From DASUAS01 sp963756895 (GTDB lineage Bacteria; Actinomycetota; Acidimicrobiia; IMCC26256; DASPTH01), in assembly GCA_963756895.1 (NCBI GenBank), contig CAVWPI010000011.1:372001-436000 (forward strand): DNA of 64,000 bases, read 5' to 3'. Each line of letters begins with the position of its first letter. Position 1 is the stretch's first letter. Below the pieces are notes generated by a model that saw only the letters and a list, made by a program, of their open reading frames with translations, was not told the origin of the DNA and did no database searches. Shown piece after piece: positions 56,225-64,000 of the stretch. The translations under genes were made by a program, and so were the position numbers.

Positions 56225-57124
56225 TCAGTCGAGCATCGCCCGCAGCTCGGCGGCGTTGCGCACGCCGTGGTCCTGGTAGCAGTTGTTCATGAGTGCGTGG
56301 ACCTCGCGCGCCTCTCCCGCGAGCCGCTCGAGCTTCTTCGCCCACGGCCGGAGCTGCTGCTTCGAGTACCGGTAGTTGAAGCGCTCGGCCGCGGTGCCGG
56401 TCCGCGCGTCCCAGGTGTCGTCGGCCCGGCCGTGGAAGCGCACGACGACGAGGTCGTCGTCGGTGACGTCGAGCACGGTCGGCAGCTTCGACGCCTTCGG
56501 CGCGTCGACCACGACGAGTGACAGGCGGAGGTCGCGCAGGAGGTCGACGGTCCGGGCGCGATCGCGGGCACGGAACCACGTCGGCGCGCGGAGTTCGACG
56601 CACACCGGCAGTTCCCCCATGCGCTCACGCATGCGGGCCAGCTCCTCCCGGTTGTCGCGCTTCGGCACGAACCACGGCGGATACTGCATCAGCACCGCGC
56701 CGAGCTTCCCGGCCTTCACCAGGGGTCGCAGCGCGTCGACGAAGCGAGACCACACTTCGTCGAGGACGTCGGGCTCGAGGTGGTACGCGTAGAGGTTCCG
56801 CTTCGTCGCGACATCGTCCGGGAGTTCGTCGCGGAGGTCGCGCCACAATGAGGCCGGGCGGGTCGGATGCCCGGTGAGCAGCGAGTACGCCTTGACGTTC
56901 ATCACGAAGCGCTTCGGCGTGCGATCGACCCACGTGCGGGCCAGTTGCGGGGAGGGCGGGAAGTAGTAGGTGCTGTCGACTTCGACGATCGGGAACCGGC
57001 TGGCATAGAACTTCAGACGATCTTCGGCGGTCATCGACCGTCGGGGATACCAGTCGGTCTCCTCGGTGAGCGTCTTGTCGGTCCACGAGCAGGTGCCGAC
57101 GAGGACGCGAGCCGGAGCGGTCAC
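56225..57124 (-). CDS. DUF72 (YecE) family protein
   Basis: A 299-residue TIM-barrel-like DUF72 protein. GTCSWTDKTLTEETDWYPRR, then FPIVEVDSTYYFPPS and PFHGRADDTW-like VVRFHGRADDTWD, are the conserved blocks. Function is unknown. GTG 57124 is near the divergent thioesterase start; it converges with the amidohydrolase. Confidence 0.85.
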   Translation of the reverse strand: MTAPARVLVGTCSWTDKTLTEETDWYPRRSMTAEDRLKFYASRFPIVEVDSTYYFPPSPQLARTWVDRTPKRFVMNVKAYSLLTGHPTRPASLWRDLRDELPDDVATKRNLYAYHLEPDVLDEVWSRFVDALRPLVKAGKLGAVLMQYPPWFVPKRDNREELARMRERMGELPVCVELRAPTWFRARDRARTVDLLRDLRLSLVVVDAPKASKLPTVLDVTDDDLVVVRFHGRADDTWDARTGTAAERFNYRYSKQQLRPWAKKLERLAGEAREVHALMNNCYQDHGVRNAAELRAMLD

Positions 57125-57179
57125 CCTGGCAGCATGCCCGGAATCGGGTCCGAACCTGCACGACGAGAACGAGGTGGCG

Positions 57180-57986
57180 ATGGAAGCCCGGGCGATGTTC
57201 GTGCGCGACGGCGACGCCTTCGTCGGCACCGCGCTCACGCAAGGCGGATGGGACCGTCGGCACATGAACGGCGCGGCGGTGCTCGCGCTGCTGGGGCACT
57301 GCCTCGACGACGTGCCGACCCTCGTGCCCATGGTCGTCAGCCGGTTCACCGCGGATCTGGCCCGGCCGCTGCCGATCGGGCCGCGGCTCCAGGTGGTGCC
57401 CGAGGTGGTGCGCGAAGGCAAGAAGCTCCAGCTGGTGCAGCTCCGGATCGTGGTCGACGACGTCGAGCACGCCTGGGCGAGCGCGCTGCGGCTACGCGTC
57501 GACGACCTCTCGGACGTCCCCGGCGTCCCCGCCGGCAGCGTGTCCACACCGACCGCCGACGAGCTCCTCACCCCGCGGGAGGAGCTGACCAGCATGCGCG
57601 CGGCGAATCCGAACCTGCCGGGCTTCCTCCACGCCATCGACCTGTGGCGAGCGCCCCGGCGCGACGGCAGGGGCTCGGGCTACTGGGCGAGGCTCGACAC
57701 GCCGGTCGTCGCGGGAGAACAGCAACGGTCGACCGCCTTCATCACCTTCGCCTTCGACTGCGCGAACATCATGGGCATCGACAACCCGATGGCGAACGTC
57801 ACCATGATCAACCCCGACGTGACCGCGCACGTGCTGCGTCCACCCGCCGACGAGTGGGTGGCGGTCACCGGTGACACCTACGTCGATCCCGCGATGGGTC
57901 GCAGCATGACGGTGGCGACGTACAGCGACAGCCTCGGGATGTACGCGCACGGATCGCTCTCGCAGCTGGTGCAGCCGACGGGCTAG
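57180..57986 (+). CDS. Acyl-CoA thioesterase (TesB-like double hot-dog)
   Basis: A 268-residue double hot-dog protein of the 4HBT_3/TesB type. Features include GGWDRRHMNGAAVLALLGHC and VVSRFTADLARPLPIGPRLQ in the first half and QRSTAFITFAFDCANIMG in the second. Start ATG 57180 follows CGAGGTGGCG. It overlaps the convergent TetR stop by four bases. Confidence 0.78.
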   Translation: MEARAMFVRDGDAFVGTALTQGGWDRRHMNGAAVLALLGHCLDDVPTLVPMVVSRFTADLARPLPIGPRLQVVPEVVREGKKLQLVQLRIVVDDVEHAWASALRLRVDDLSDVPGVPAGSVSTPTADELLTPREELTSMRAANPNLPGFLHAIDLWRAPRRDGRGSGYWARLDTPVVAGEQQRSTAFITFAFDCANIMGIDNPMANVTMINPDVTAHVLRPPADEWVAVTGDTYVDPAMGRSMTVATYSDSLGMYAHGSLSQLVQPTG

Positions 57987-58594
57987 CTGGTGGCGATGCC
58001 CCGGAGGAAGATGTCGGCGAACGGCCGGGCGACGTCGCGTGCCGACACCGGGCCGCCGGCCTTCAGCCACAGGTACGTGTAGTTGTGCATGCCGAGCCAG
58101 GCCCGCGCGGTGAGCCAGGGGTCCACGGCGCGGAACTCGCCGGTGTCGACGCCCGCCTGCAGGACGGCTTCCACCCGGCGCTCGTACGCGCGCCGGCGCG
58201 TGCGGAACTGCTCGGCCCGCGCGTCGGTGAGCGCCGGGAACTCGTGCAGGAACACCCACACGTGATCGGGGTAGCGGTGGATGACGTCGAGCAGCTCGGT
58301 GCCGAGCATCTCGAGCTGCGCCGACGGTGATCCGCCTGCGGCGACGACGCGGTCGGCGCCGACCATGACCTCGTCCATCACCCGGTCGTGGATGGCGGCG
58401 AGGAGCTCCTCCTTGGAGCCGATGTAGTAGTAGAACGCGCCCTTGCCGAAGCCGTTGACCTCACAGAGCTCGGCGATGCCGGTGGCGTGGTACCCGCGGC
58501 GCGCGAACACCGTCGCCGACGTGTCGATGATCGCGTCGCGTCGCTCCTTCCACTTGGCGCTGCGCTTGGAGTCGTCGACGGGCGCGCTGGTCAT
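57983..58594 (-). CDS. TetR/AcrR-family transcriptional regulator
   Basis: A 203-residue TetR. The N-terminal HTH is clear: IIDTSATVFARRGYHATGIA, then CEVNGFGKGAFYYYIGSKEE. The C-terminal ligand domain is helical and less conserved. It is the only TetR gene in the window and is the best candidate for binding the four related palindromes at 52163, 54906, 59427 and 63531. No clear copy lies at its own start. Confidence 0.92.
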   Translation of the reverse strand: MTSAPVDDSKRSAKWKERRDAIIDTSATVFARRGYHATGIAELCEVNGFGKGAFYYYIGSKEELLAAIHDRVMDEVMVGADRVVAAGGSPSAQLEMLGTELLDVIHRYPDHVWVFLHEFPALTDARAEQFRTRRRAYERRVEAVLQAGVDTGEFRAVDPWLTARAWLGMHNYTYLWLKAGGPVSARDVARPFADIFLRGIATS

Positions 58595-58625
58595 CGGGCG
58601 CGACCGTACTCGCCGTCGGTGGGCA

Positions 58626-59411
58626 TCAGTGCCCCTGCCATTCGGGCGGCCGCTTCTCGGCGAACGCGCGCAGGCCTTCGGCCGCGTCGTCGGTCTCGAG
58701 CAGCTCGTCGAGCAACGCGCGGGACAGCATGCGGAGCTCGTCGTCGTCGGCGAGCGCGGCCGCGCGCACGACCGTGCGGCTGGCGCGCACCGCGAGCGGC
58801 GCCGCCGCCGCGATCGCGTCGGCGACCACCATGGCGGTGTCGAGCGCGGCACCGGGTTCGACGAGTCGGCTCACGAGCCCGAGTTGGTACGCGCGCGCCG
58901 CGTCGATGGGCTCACCGGTGAGGATCGCGTCCATCGCCGGCGCGCGCCCGATCGCGCGTGGGAGCCGGAAGAGTCCGCCGGCGGCGGCGACGAGGTTGTG
59001 GCGCACCTCGGCCAAACCGAACGACGAGCGCGTGGTGGCGACGACCACGTCGGCGGCGAGCACGATCTCCATCCCGCCGGCCGTCGCGAGCCCGTCGACG
59101 GCGACCACGATCGGTTTCTCGCGTTCGCGGTACACGAACCCGCCGAACCCACCGCGCTCGGTGTCGAGCGTCGCCGCGGTGCCGGTCTCGCGGATGACCT
59201 TGAGGTCGGCCCCCGCGCAGAACACCGGCCGGGTCTGCCCCTCGACGTTCGCGGTGAGCACGCCGACCCGCAGCGCGGGATCCTCCTCGAGGCGATCGAT
59301 CGCCGCCTCCAGCGCGAGGGCCAGCGCGCGATCGACCACGTTGCGCGCCTCGGGCCGGTCGAGGGTGATGACGGCGACGTGGTCGGACGTCTCGTAGCGG
59401 ACGGGGGGCAC
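58626..59411 (-). CDS. Enoyl-CoA hydratase/isomerase family protein
   Basis: A 261-residue crotonase. VFCAGADLKVIRE gives the oxyanion hole, AVDGLATAGGMEIVLAADVV and GLAEVRHNLVAAAGG the second oxyanion hole and active-site region. The usual Glu pair is not clearly both present, so hydratase, isomerase or hydrolase are all possible. It diverges from an SDR gene over operator 3. Confidence 0.88.
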   Translation of the reverse strand: MPPVRYETSDHVAVITLDRPEARNVVDRALALALEAAIDRLEEDPALRVGVLTANVEGQTRPVFCAGADLKVIRETGTAATLDTERGGFGGFVYREREKPIVVAVDGLATAGGMEIVLAADVVVATTRSSFGLAEVRHNLVAAAGGLFRLPRAIGRAPAMDAILTGEPIDAARAYQLGLVSRLVEPGAALDTAMVVADAIAAAAPLAVRASRTVVRAAALADDDELRMLSRALLDELLETDDAAEGLRAFAEKRPPEWQGH

Positions 59412-59426
59412 GACCTCAAATGTAGA

Positions 59427-59442
59427 GTGACTGGTCAGTACA
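59427..59442. promoter_or_regulatory. TetR-type operator 3 (crotonase/SDR)
   Basis: On the minus strand TGTACTGACCAGTCAC, sharing TGTAC-GA-C-GT with operator 2 and the weakest of the four. It sits in the divergent gap 59412-59479. Confidence 0.5.
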
Positions 59443-59479
59443 AACCGAGTGCACCCGATCTCGACGACGGCGGTGGGCG

Positions 59480-60382
59480 ATGGACGGCTACGGCTTCGAG
59501 GGACGTGTCGCGGTGGTCACTGGCGCCGGACGGGGCATCGGCCGGGCGCACGCTCGGCTGCTCGCCGAGCTGGGCGCGAGCGTGGTGGTGAACGACCTCG
59601 GCGGGTCGATCGTGGGGGGCGGTGCCGACGCCGGGCCGGCCTCCGAGGTGGTCGACGAGATCGTCGCCGCCGGCGGAGTCGCGATGGCCGACGCCCACGA
59701 CGTCTCCACCGAGGACGGCGCCCGGGCGTTGGTCGCGACCGCGGTCGAGCAGTTCGGCCGCATCGACGTGCTGGTCAACAACGCGGGGATCATCCGCTGG
59801 ATGCGCTTCCCTGATGCCGACGCTGACAACGTCGAGAGCCACCTGGCCGTCCACCTCGGTGGCTCCTTCCACACCGCGCGCGCCGCGTGGCCGCACTTCG
59901 TCGAGCAGGACTACGGGCGCATCGTGAACACCACGTCGTCGGGCATGTTCGGCCTGCCCAACAACGTGGGGTACGCGACGGCCAAGGCCGCGGTCGTCGG
60001 ATTGACGCGCAGCCTCGCCACCGCCGGCGCGGACCACGGGATCTGCTGCAACCTGGTGGCGCCCGTGGCCTTCACGCGCATGGCCGGCGCGGCCGACGAC
60101 GACTCGCCCATGGCCACGACCATGGCGCCCGAGCTGGTCGCGCCCATGGTCGCGTACCTCGCGCACGAGCGGTGCCGCGTGACGGGGGAGATCTACGCCG
60201 CGGGTGCGGGTCGGTTCGCGCGGATCTTCCTCGCACAGGCCGAGGGCTACGTCGACACCACCGGCGCGCCAACTGTCGACGACGTCGCCGCGCACTGGGC
60301 AGAGATCAACGACGAGTCGCGCTACACCGTGCCCGGCGATCTCATGGAGTGGTCCGCCGCCTTCCTGGCCCACCTCTCCTGA
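59480..60382 (+). CDS. SDR-family dehydrogenase (hydroxyacyl-CoA type)
   Basis: A 300-residue SDR resembling the dehydrogenase half of multifunctional enzyme type 2. TGAGRGIGRAHARLL is the cofactor motif, NNAG and YATAK (YxxxK) complete the active site, and VVNDLGGS with a GGSIVGGG insertion is characteristic. Ser lies in TTSSG. It may oxidise a 3-hydroxyacyl-CoA. The copy C palindrome starts 4 bases after its stop. Confidence 0.88.
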   Translation: MDGYGFEGRVAVVTGAGRGIGRAHARLLAELGASVVVNDLGGSIVGGGADAGPASEVVDEIVAAGGVAMADAHDVSTEDGARALVATAVEQFGRIDVLVNNAGIIRWMRFPDADADNVESHLAVHLGGSFHTARAAWPHFVEQDYGRIVNTTSSGMFGLPNNVGYATAKAAVVGLTRSLATAGADHGICCNLVAPVAFTRMAGAADDDSPMATTMAPELVAPMVAYLAHERCRVTGEIYAAGAGRFARIFLAQAEGYVDTTGAPTVDDVAAHWAEINDESRYTVPGDLMEWSAAFLAHLS

Positions 60383-60386
60383 ATCC

Positions 60387-60434
60387 GTTTTGGCGTACCC
60401 CGTGCGCCACTACGGCGCACTACTGACGCCAATA
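60387..60434. repeat. Palindromic repeat, copy C (divergent relative)
   Basis: Starts GTTTTGGCGT like copies A and B. The outer stem TTGGCGT/ACGCCAA and inner stem GTGCGCC/GGCGCAC surround ACTAC. The inner arms differ in sequence from A and B but the two-tier plan and length are the same. It is between convergent stop codons. Confidence 0.65.
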
Positions 60435-60447
60435 CGGCAAGGGCGGC

Positions 60448-61992
60448 TCAGAGGCGGTCGCGGAGGTCGCGTTTGAGGACCTTGCCCGACGGGTTGCGCG
60501 GGAGCTCGTCGATGAACTCGACCGCCGCGGGCACCTTGAACTTGGCGAGCTGCGCACGACAGTGGTCGATGAGCTGGTCGCCGTCGATCGCGGTGCGGTC
60601 GCGCACGACGACGAACGCCACCGGCACCTCGCCCCACCGGTCGTCGGACCGGCCGACGACCGCGGCTTCGACGACGGCGTCGTGCTCGTAGAGCACACGC
60701 TCCACCTCGGAGCTGGCGATGTTCTCGCCCCCGGACACGATCATGTCCTTGAGCCGGTCGAGGATGGTGAGGAAGCCGTCGTCGTCGAGCACGCCGATGT
60801 CGCCGGTGTGGAACCAGCCGCCCGCAAAGGCGATCGCGGTGGCGTCGGGGTCGCGCCAGTACCCGGCGAACACCTTCGGGCCGCGCAGCACGACCTCGCC
60901 GCGCTCGCCCGTCGGGCGTGAGGCGCCCTGCTCGTCCCAGATGTCGAGCTCGAGGTACTGACACGGTCGCCCGACGCTGCCGAGCTTGCTCACCGTGTGC
61001 TCGCGGTCGAGGAAGGTGTCGCCCGACACCGTCTCGGTGAGCCCGTAGGCGTCGGCGAACCACGCCGACGGGAACGTGCTGCGGATGCGCTCGATGGTGG
61101 GGATGGGCATCTTCTCGCCACCGGCGATGATCACCCGGACCGAGGACAGGTCGCGCGTCTCGATGCCCGGGACGTCGAGCACGGCGCGCACCATCGCGGG
61201 CGCGGCCCAGATGGCGGTGACGCGGGAGCGCTCGATCTCGTCGACGACCTGCGCGGCGTCGAACGTGGTGTGCACGATCGTGGTCGCACCCACCGAGATC
61301 ATCGTGGTGGTGACGAGGTCGAGGGCGCCGACGTGGTACAGCGGCCCGCACGCGAGCCCCACGTCGTCGGCGGTGAAGCCGAACTCGGTGACGTCCGCGA
61401 AGTTCTTCCACGCGAGGTTGGCATGCGTGAGCATCACGCCCTTCGGGCGCCCGGTCGTGCCGGAGGTGTACATGAGCCGGTGGAGGTCGTCGGCCGCGGC
61501 CGGCACGCGCGCCGGAGGCGTGCTCTCGGCGTGCAGGTCGGCGAAGCGATCCCAGCCCGCGAGCGTGTCGTCACCGATGCAGACCTGCGCCAGCTCCCCA
61601 CTGAGATCCCGGGTCGCAGCGGCGGCGAGGTTCACGAGCTCGGCTCCGCAGACCAGCGCACGCGCGCCGGAGTGCTCGAGGATGAAGTGCAGCTCGGGTG
61701 CGGCCAGGCGCCAGTTGACCGGCATCGCGATGGCGCCGAGGTGGTTGGCGGCGAAGATGGTCACGAGGAACTCGACGTTGTTGTGCGACAGCAGGGCCAC
61801 GACGTCGCCCGCTCCGACACCGCGCGCCGCCAGGGCCCCCGCGACCTGCGCCGACCACTCCCGCATCCCCGCGTAGGTGACGACCTGGTCGCCGTGCACC
61901 GCGACCGGCTTGTCGGGCGTGCGGTCGGCGTGGTGCTCCAACACGCGGCACCAGCTGACGTCGGGGTGCAGCTGCGGGTGGTCGGTGCCCAT
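60448..61992 (-). CDS. Acyl-CoA ligase (AMP-forming)
   Basis: A 514-residue ANL-superfamily ligase. The AMP-binding motif YTSGTTGRPKG, then GEVVLRGPKVFAGYWRD, GWFHTGDIGVLDDDGFL and the C-terminal Lys region NPSGKVLKRDL are all intact. It activates a fatty or aromatic acid as a CoA thioester. Start ATG 61992 lies 2 bases beyond the stop of the upstream SDR, so the three minus-strand genes form an operon. Confidence 0.93.
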   Translation of the reverse strand: MGTDHPQLHPDVSWCRVLEHHADRTPDKPVAVHGDQVVTYAGMREWSAQVAGALAARGVGAGDVVALLSHNNVEFLVTIFAANHLGAIAMPVNWRLAAPELHFILEHSGARALVCGAELVNLAAAATRDLSGELAQVCIGDDTLAGWDRFADLHAESTPPARVPAAADDLHRLMYTSGTTGRPKGVMLTHANLAWKNFADVTEFGFTADDVGLACGPLYHVGALDLVTTTMISVGATTIVHTTFDAAQVVDEIERSRVTAIWAAPAMVRAVLDVPGIETRDLSSVRVIIAGGEKMPIPTIERIRSTFPSAWFADAYGLTETVSGDTFLDREHTVSKLGSVGRPCQYLELDIWDEQGASRPTGERGEVVLRGPKVFAGYWRDPDATAIAFAGGWFHTGDIGVLDDDGFLTILDRLKDMIVSGGENIASSEVERVLYEHDAVVEAAVVGRSDDRWGEVPVAFVVVRDRTAIDGDQLIDHCRAQLAKFKVPAAVEFIDELPRNPSGKVLKRDLRDRL

Positions 61993-61994
61993 CG

Positions 61995-62738
61995 CTACGG
62001 CGCGGCGTAGCCGCCGTCGACCACGATCGCGGCACCGGTGGTCCAACGGGATCCGTCGCCCGCGAGATACGAGTAGGCACCGAGCAGGTCCTCGGCGTCG
62101 CCGAGCCCGAGCGGGTGCTTGGCGGCGATGGCGTGGATGGCCTCCTGCGGCAGGCCGTCGTGGATGCCGGAGAGGAAGGTGCCGGGGCACACGCAGTTCA
62201 CGCGGATGCCGTCGCGCGCGTACTCGACCGCGGCGACCTTGGCGGTCTGGATCACGGCCGCCTTGGTCGCGCAGTACGGCGCGGCGTGCGACCACGCGGT
62301 CATGCCCGCGACCGACGCGGTGAGGATGATCGAGCCCGAACGCTGTGGGCGCATGACCCCGACCGCGGCGGTGATGCCGTGCACCGCGCCGAGGACGTTG
62401 ACGCGGAACGAGCGCTCCCAGTCGTCGGTGGTCAGGTTGTGGATGCGACCGTTGGGGGCGAGCACCCCGGCGTTGCTGATCAGCACGTCGAGCCGGCCGA
62501 AGCGCTCGACCGCGCGGGCGACGACCCCCTCGACGTCGGCGAGCACGCTCACGTCGGCGCGCAGCGTCTCGACCTCGCCGCGCGGATCGGGCAGTGCGGC
62601 GATGGTGTCGGCGAGCATGTCGTCGCTCAGGTCGCTGAGCACGACGTCGGTGTCGGGTTCACCCGCGAACCGTCGTGACAGCGCGGTCCCGAGCGTGCCG
62701 CCCGCGCCGGTGATGGCGACCACCCGACGCTCGCTCAT
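61995..62738 (-). CDS. SDR-family oxidoreductase
   Basis: A 247-residue SDR. ITGAGGTLGTALSRRFAG is the cofactor loop; VLISNAGVLAP, the Ser in LTASVAG, and YCATK (YxxxK) complete the site. VVLSDLSDD suggests NAD. Its ATG overlaps the stop of the preceding SDR (ATGA), and the ligase starts 2 bases after its end, all coupled. Confidence 0.9.
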   Translation of the reverse strand: MSERRVVAITGAGGTLGTALSRRFAGEPDTDVVLSDLSDDMLADTIAALPDPRGEVETLRADVSVLADVEGVVARAVERFGRLDVLISNAGVLAPNGRIHNLTTDDWERSFRVNVLGAVHGITAAVGVMRPQRSGSIILTASVAGMTAWSHAAPYCATKAAVIQTAKVAAVEYARDGIRVNCVCPGTFLSGIHDGLPQEAIHAIAAKHPLGLGDAEDLLGAYSYLAGDGSRWTTGAAIVVDGGYAAP

Positions 62739-63515
62739 ACCAGCAGGTACCCGCCGTCGACGGTGAACACGGTGCCGGTCACGAACGCCGAGGCATCCGA
62801 CGCGAGGAACTCGTACGCGCCCACGAGGTCGGCGGGCGCGCCCCAGCGCTTCGAGCGCGGTGTGAGCGAGCACCCCCGCGCCCAGCTCGGGATCGTGCTT
62901 CCACGGTTCGACGAGCGGGGAGTCGAACCACCCGGGCGCGACGACGTTGACCGTGATGCCGTCGGGCGCGAGGTCGAGCGCGAGTGCCTTGGCCAGCCCG
63001 ACCAGTCCCGCCTTCGAGGCGCTGTACGCGGCCAGGCCCTCGCGCGGGCGCTCGCCGAGGACGGAGCCGGTGAAGATGACGCGGCCGCCATCGCCCATCA
63101 CGCGTGCCGCGGCGCGGGCGCCGAGGAAGGCGCCGGTGAGGTTCACGTCGAGGATCTCGCGCCACACCGACGCCGACGTCTTGCGCGGCCCGGCCACGAC
63201 CGGGGAGATGCCCGCGTTGCAGATCCAGCCGTCGAGCCCACCCCACTCGGCGACGGCGGCGTCGGCGACGGCCTCGTTGACGTCCTCGTCGGTGACCGCC
63301 CCCGGGACGACGAGGGAGGGCCCGGGCAGCTCGTCGGCCAGCGCCTTGAGGTCGGCCTCGGTGCGGGCGACCAGCACCACGCGGGCGCCGCCGCGCGAGA
63401 AGGCGGTCGCGAGCACCCGGCCCAGGCCCCGGCTGGCCCCGGTGATCACCACCCGCTTCCCGGTGACGTCGCCGGCGCGGGCGTACGACTCGGGGAGGTC
63501 GACCTGGTTGGACAT
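62735..63515 (-). CDS. SDR-family oxidoreductase, frameshifted
   Basis: About 259 residues after removing one base near 62845, which joins LAHTAL to KRWGAPADLVGAYEFLASDA. Motifs TGASRGLGRVLATAFSR, CNAGISP, Ser in TGSVLG and YSASK are present. The C-terminus VTGTVFTVDGGYLLV is normal. It is the first gene of the minus-strand operon and diverges from the E1 gene over operator 4. Confidence 0.9.
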
Positions 63516-63530
63516 CTCGCTCCCCTCGTT

Positions 63531-63546
63531 TGTACCGATCAGTACA
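63531..63546. promoter_or_regulatory. TetR-type operator 4 (SDR operon / E1 gene)
   Basis: TGTACCGATCAGTACA, 15 of 16 bases identical to operator 2. It lies in the 42-base divergent gap and ends 12 bases before ATG 63558. Confidence 0.75.
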
Positions 63547-63557
63547 ATACACGGCCC

Positions 63558-64000
63558 ATGTTCAGTCGCGCCGACCTGCTCGAGTTGCACCGCCGGATGC
63601 TCGTCATCCGCGGCTTCGAGCAGCGGGTCGCCGCGCTCTACCGCGACGGCGAGGTGCCCGGGTTCGTGCACCTGTCGATCGGGCAGGAGGCGTCGGCAGT
63701 GGGCGCGTGCTGGCCGCTCGCGCCCCACGACGTGATCACCTCGACCCACCGCGGTCACGGGCACTGCCTCGCCAAGGGTCTCGACGCGCCCGGGATGTTC
63801 GCCGAGCTCATGGCGCGCGACGACGGCACCAACCGCGGCCGGGGTGGCTCGATGCACATCGCCGACCCGACGCTGCGGGATCTTCGGGGCGAACGGAATC
63901 GTCGGCGCGGGCCTTCCCATCGCAGTGGGAGCCGCGACCGCAGCCGAGCTGCGCCACGACGGCACGATCGCGGTCGCGTTCTTCGGTGACGGTGCGGTCG
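63558..64000 (+). CDS. Thiamine-dependent dehydrogenase E1 alpha subunit (3' truncated by window, frameshifted)
   Basis: N-terminal part of an E1 alpha of the pyruvate/acetoin/branched-chain dehydrogenase type. RGFEQRVAALYRDGEVPGFV, GQEASAVGACWPL, TSTHRGHGHCLAKG and RGRGGSMHIADPTL are diagnostic. Near 63878 an extra C breaks the frame; without it the chain continues GIFGANGIVGAGLPIAVGAA and GTIAVAFFGDGAV, the last with the GDG of the thiamine-diphosphate motif. The rest is outside the window. Shared operator suggests it works with the SDR and ligase genes. Confidence 0.9.

Overview
The window is high-GC DNA from an actinobacterium. A WhiB regulator, coproheme decarboxylase (HemQ), PAC2 protein, mycothiol-type DinB protein and AbiEi/DUF559 protein, plus an amtB-glnK-glnD operon, point to Actinomycetota. 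The gene mix (bacterial translin, LapA, Gly-rich secreted protein, many SDR/VOC/amidohydrolase genes) suggests the class Acidimicrobiia; that class assignment is inference. The window runs from the 3' end of groEL to the 5' part of a thiamine-dependent dehydrogenase E1 alpha gene.

Layout. 0-8.4 kb holds housekeeping genes: groEL end, a lipoprotein, hemQ with a NIL-domain protein and a coupled unknown, the nitrogen-sensing set amtB-glnK-glnD, a NUDIX hydrolase and pyrE. 8.4-25.4 kb is mixed: a WS/DGAT acyltransferase, M20 peptidase, PAC2/DoxX pair, an AbfD-like flavoprotein, whiB, a LysR regulator, a PAP2 and flippase-like pair, a hydrolase, tldD-tldE, an AbiEi/DUF559 gene bracketed by inverted copies of a 47-bp palindrome, uppP and a SAF-domain protein. 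25.5-33.6 kb carries FmdB, plsY, galU, moeA, moaA, moaC, a SepX-like membrane protein, translin, two divergent MarR genes sharing two operators, and tRNA-Ala(CGC). 33.6-38 kb contains gene remnants (recombinase-like, RidA, AraC and VOC fragments), a membrane protein, a dienelactone hydrolase and a short UvrA-like ATPase. 38-64 kb begins with a Gly-rich secreted protein and continues as a catabolic region.

How the genes work together. From about 39 kb the window resembles a degradation island: SDRs, cupin, epimerase, alpha/beta hydrolase, two amidohydrolases, glucose-6-phosphate dehydrogenase, P450, VOC proteins, Rieske oxygenase, Baeyer-Villiger-type monooxygenase, cyclase-family hydrolase, thioesterase, enoyl-CoA hydratase, acyl-CoA ligase, and a TetR gene. 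Four divergent promoters between 52 and 64 kb carry related TGTACYGAYCRGT palindromes, suggesting one TetR-type regulon. The substrate cannot be named from sequence.

Two features affect interpretation. At least 13 otherwise intact genes carry single-base frameshifts, most simply explained by uncorrected assembly errors. Many genes have a TANNNT hexamer ending 6-8 bases before the start codon, which fits leaderless transcription and was used to choose starts.
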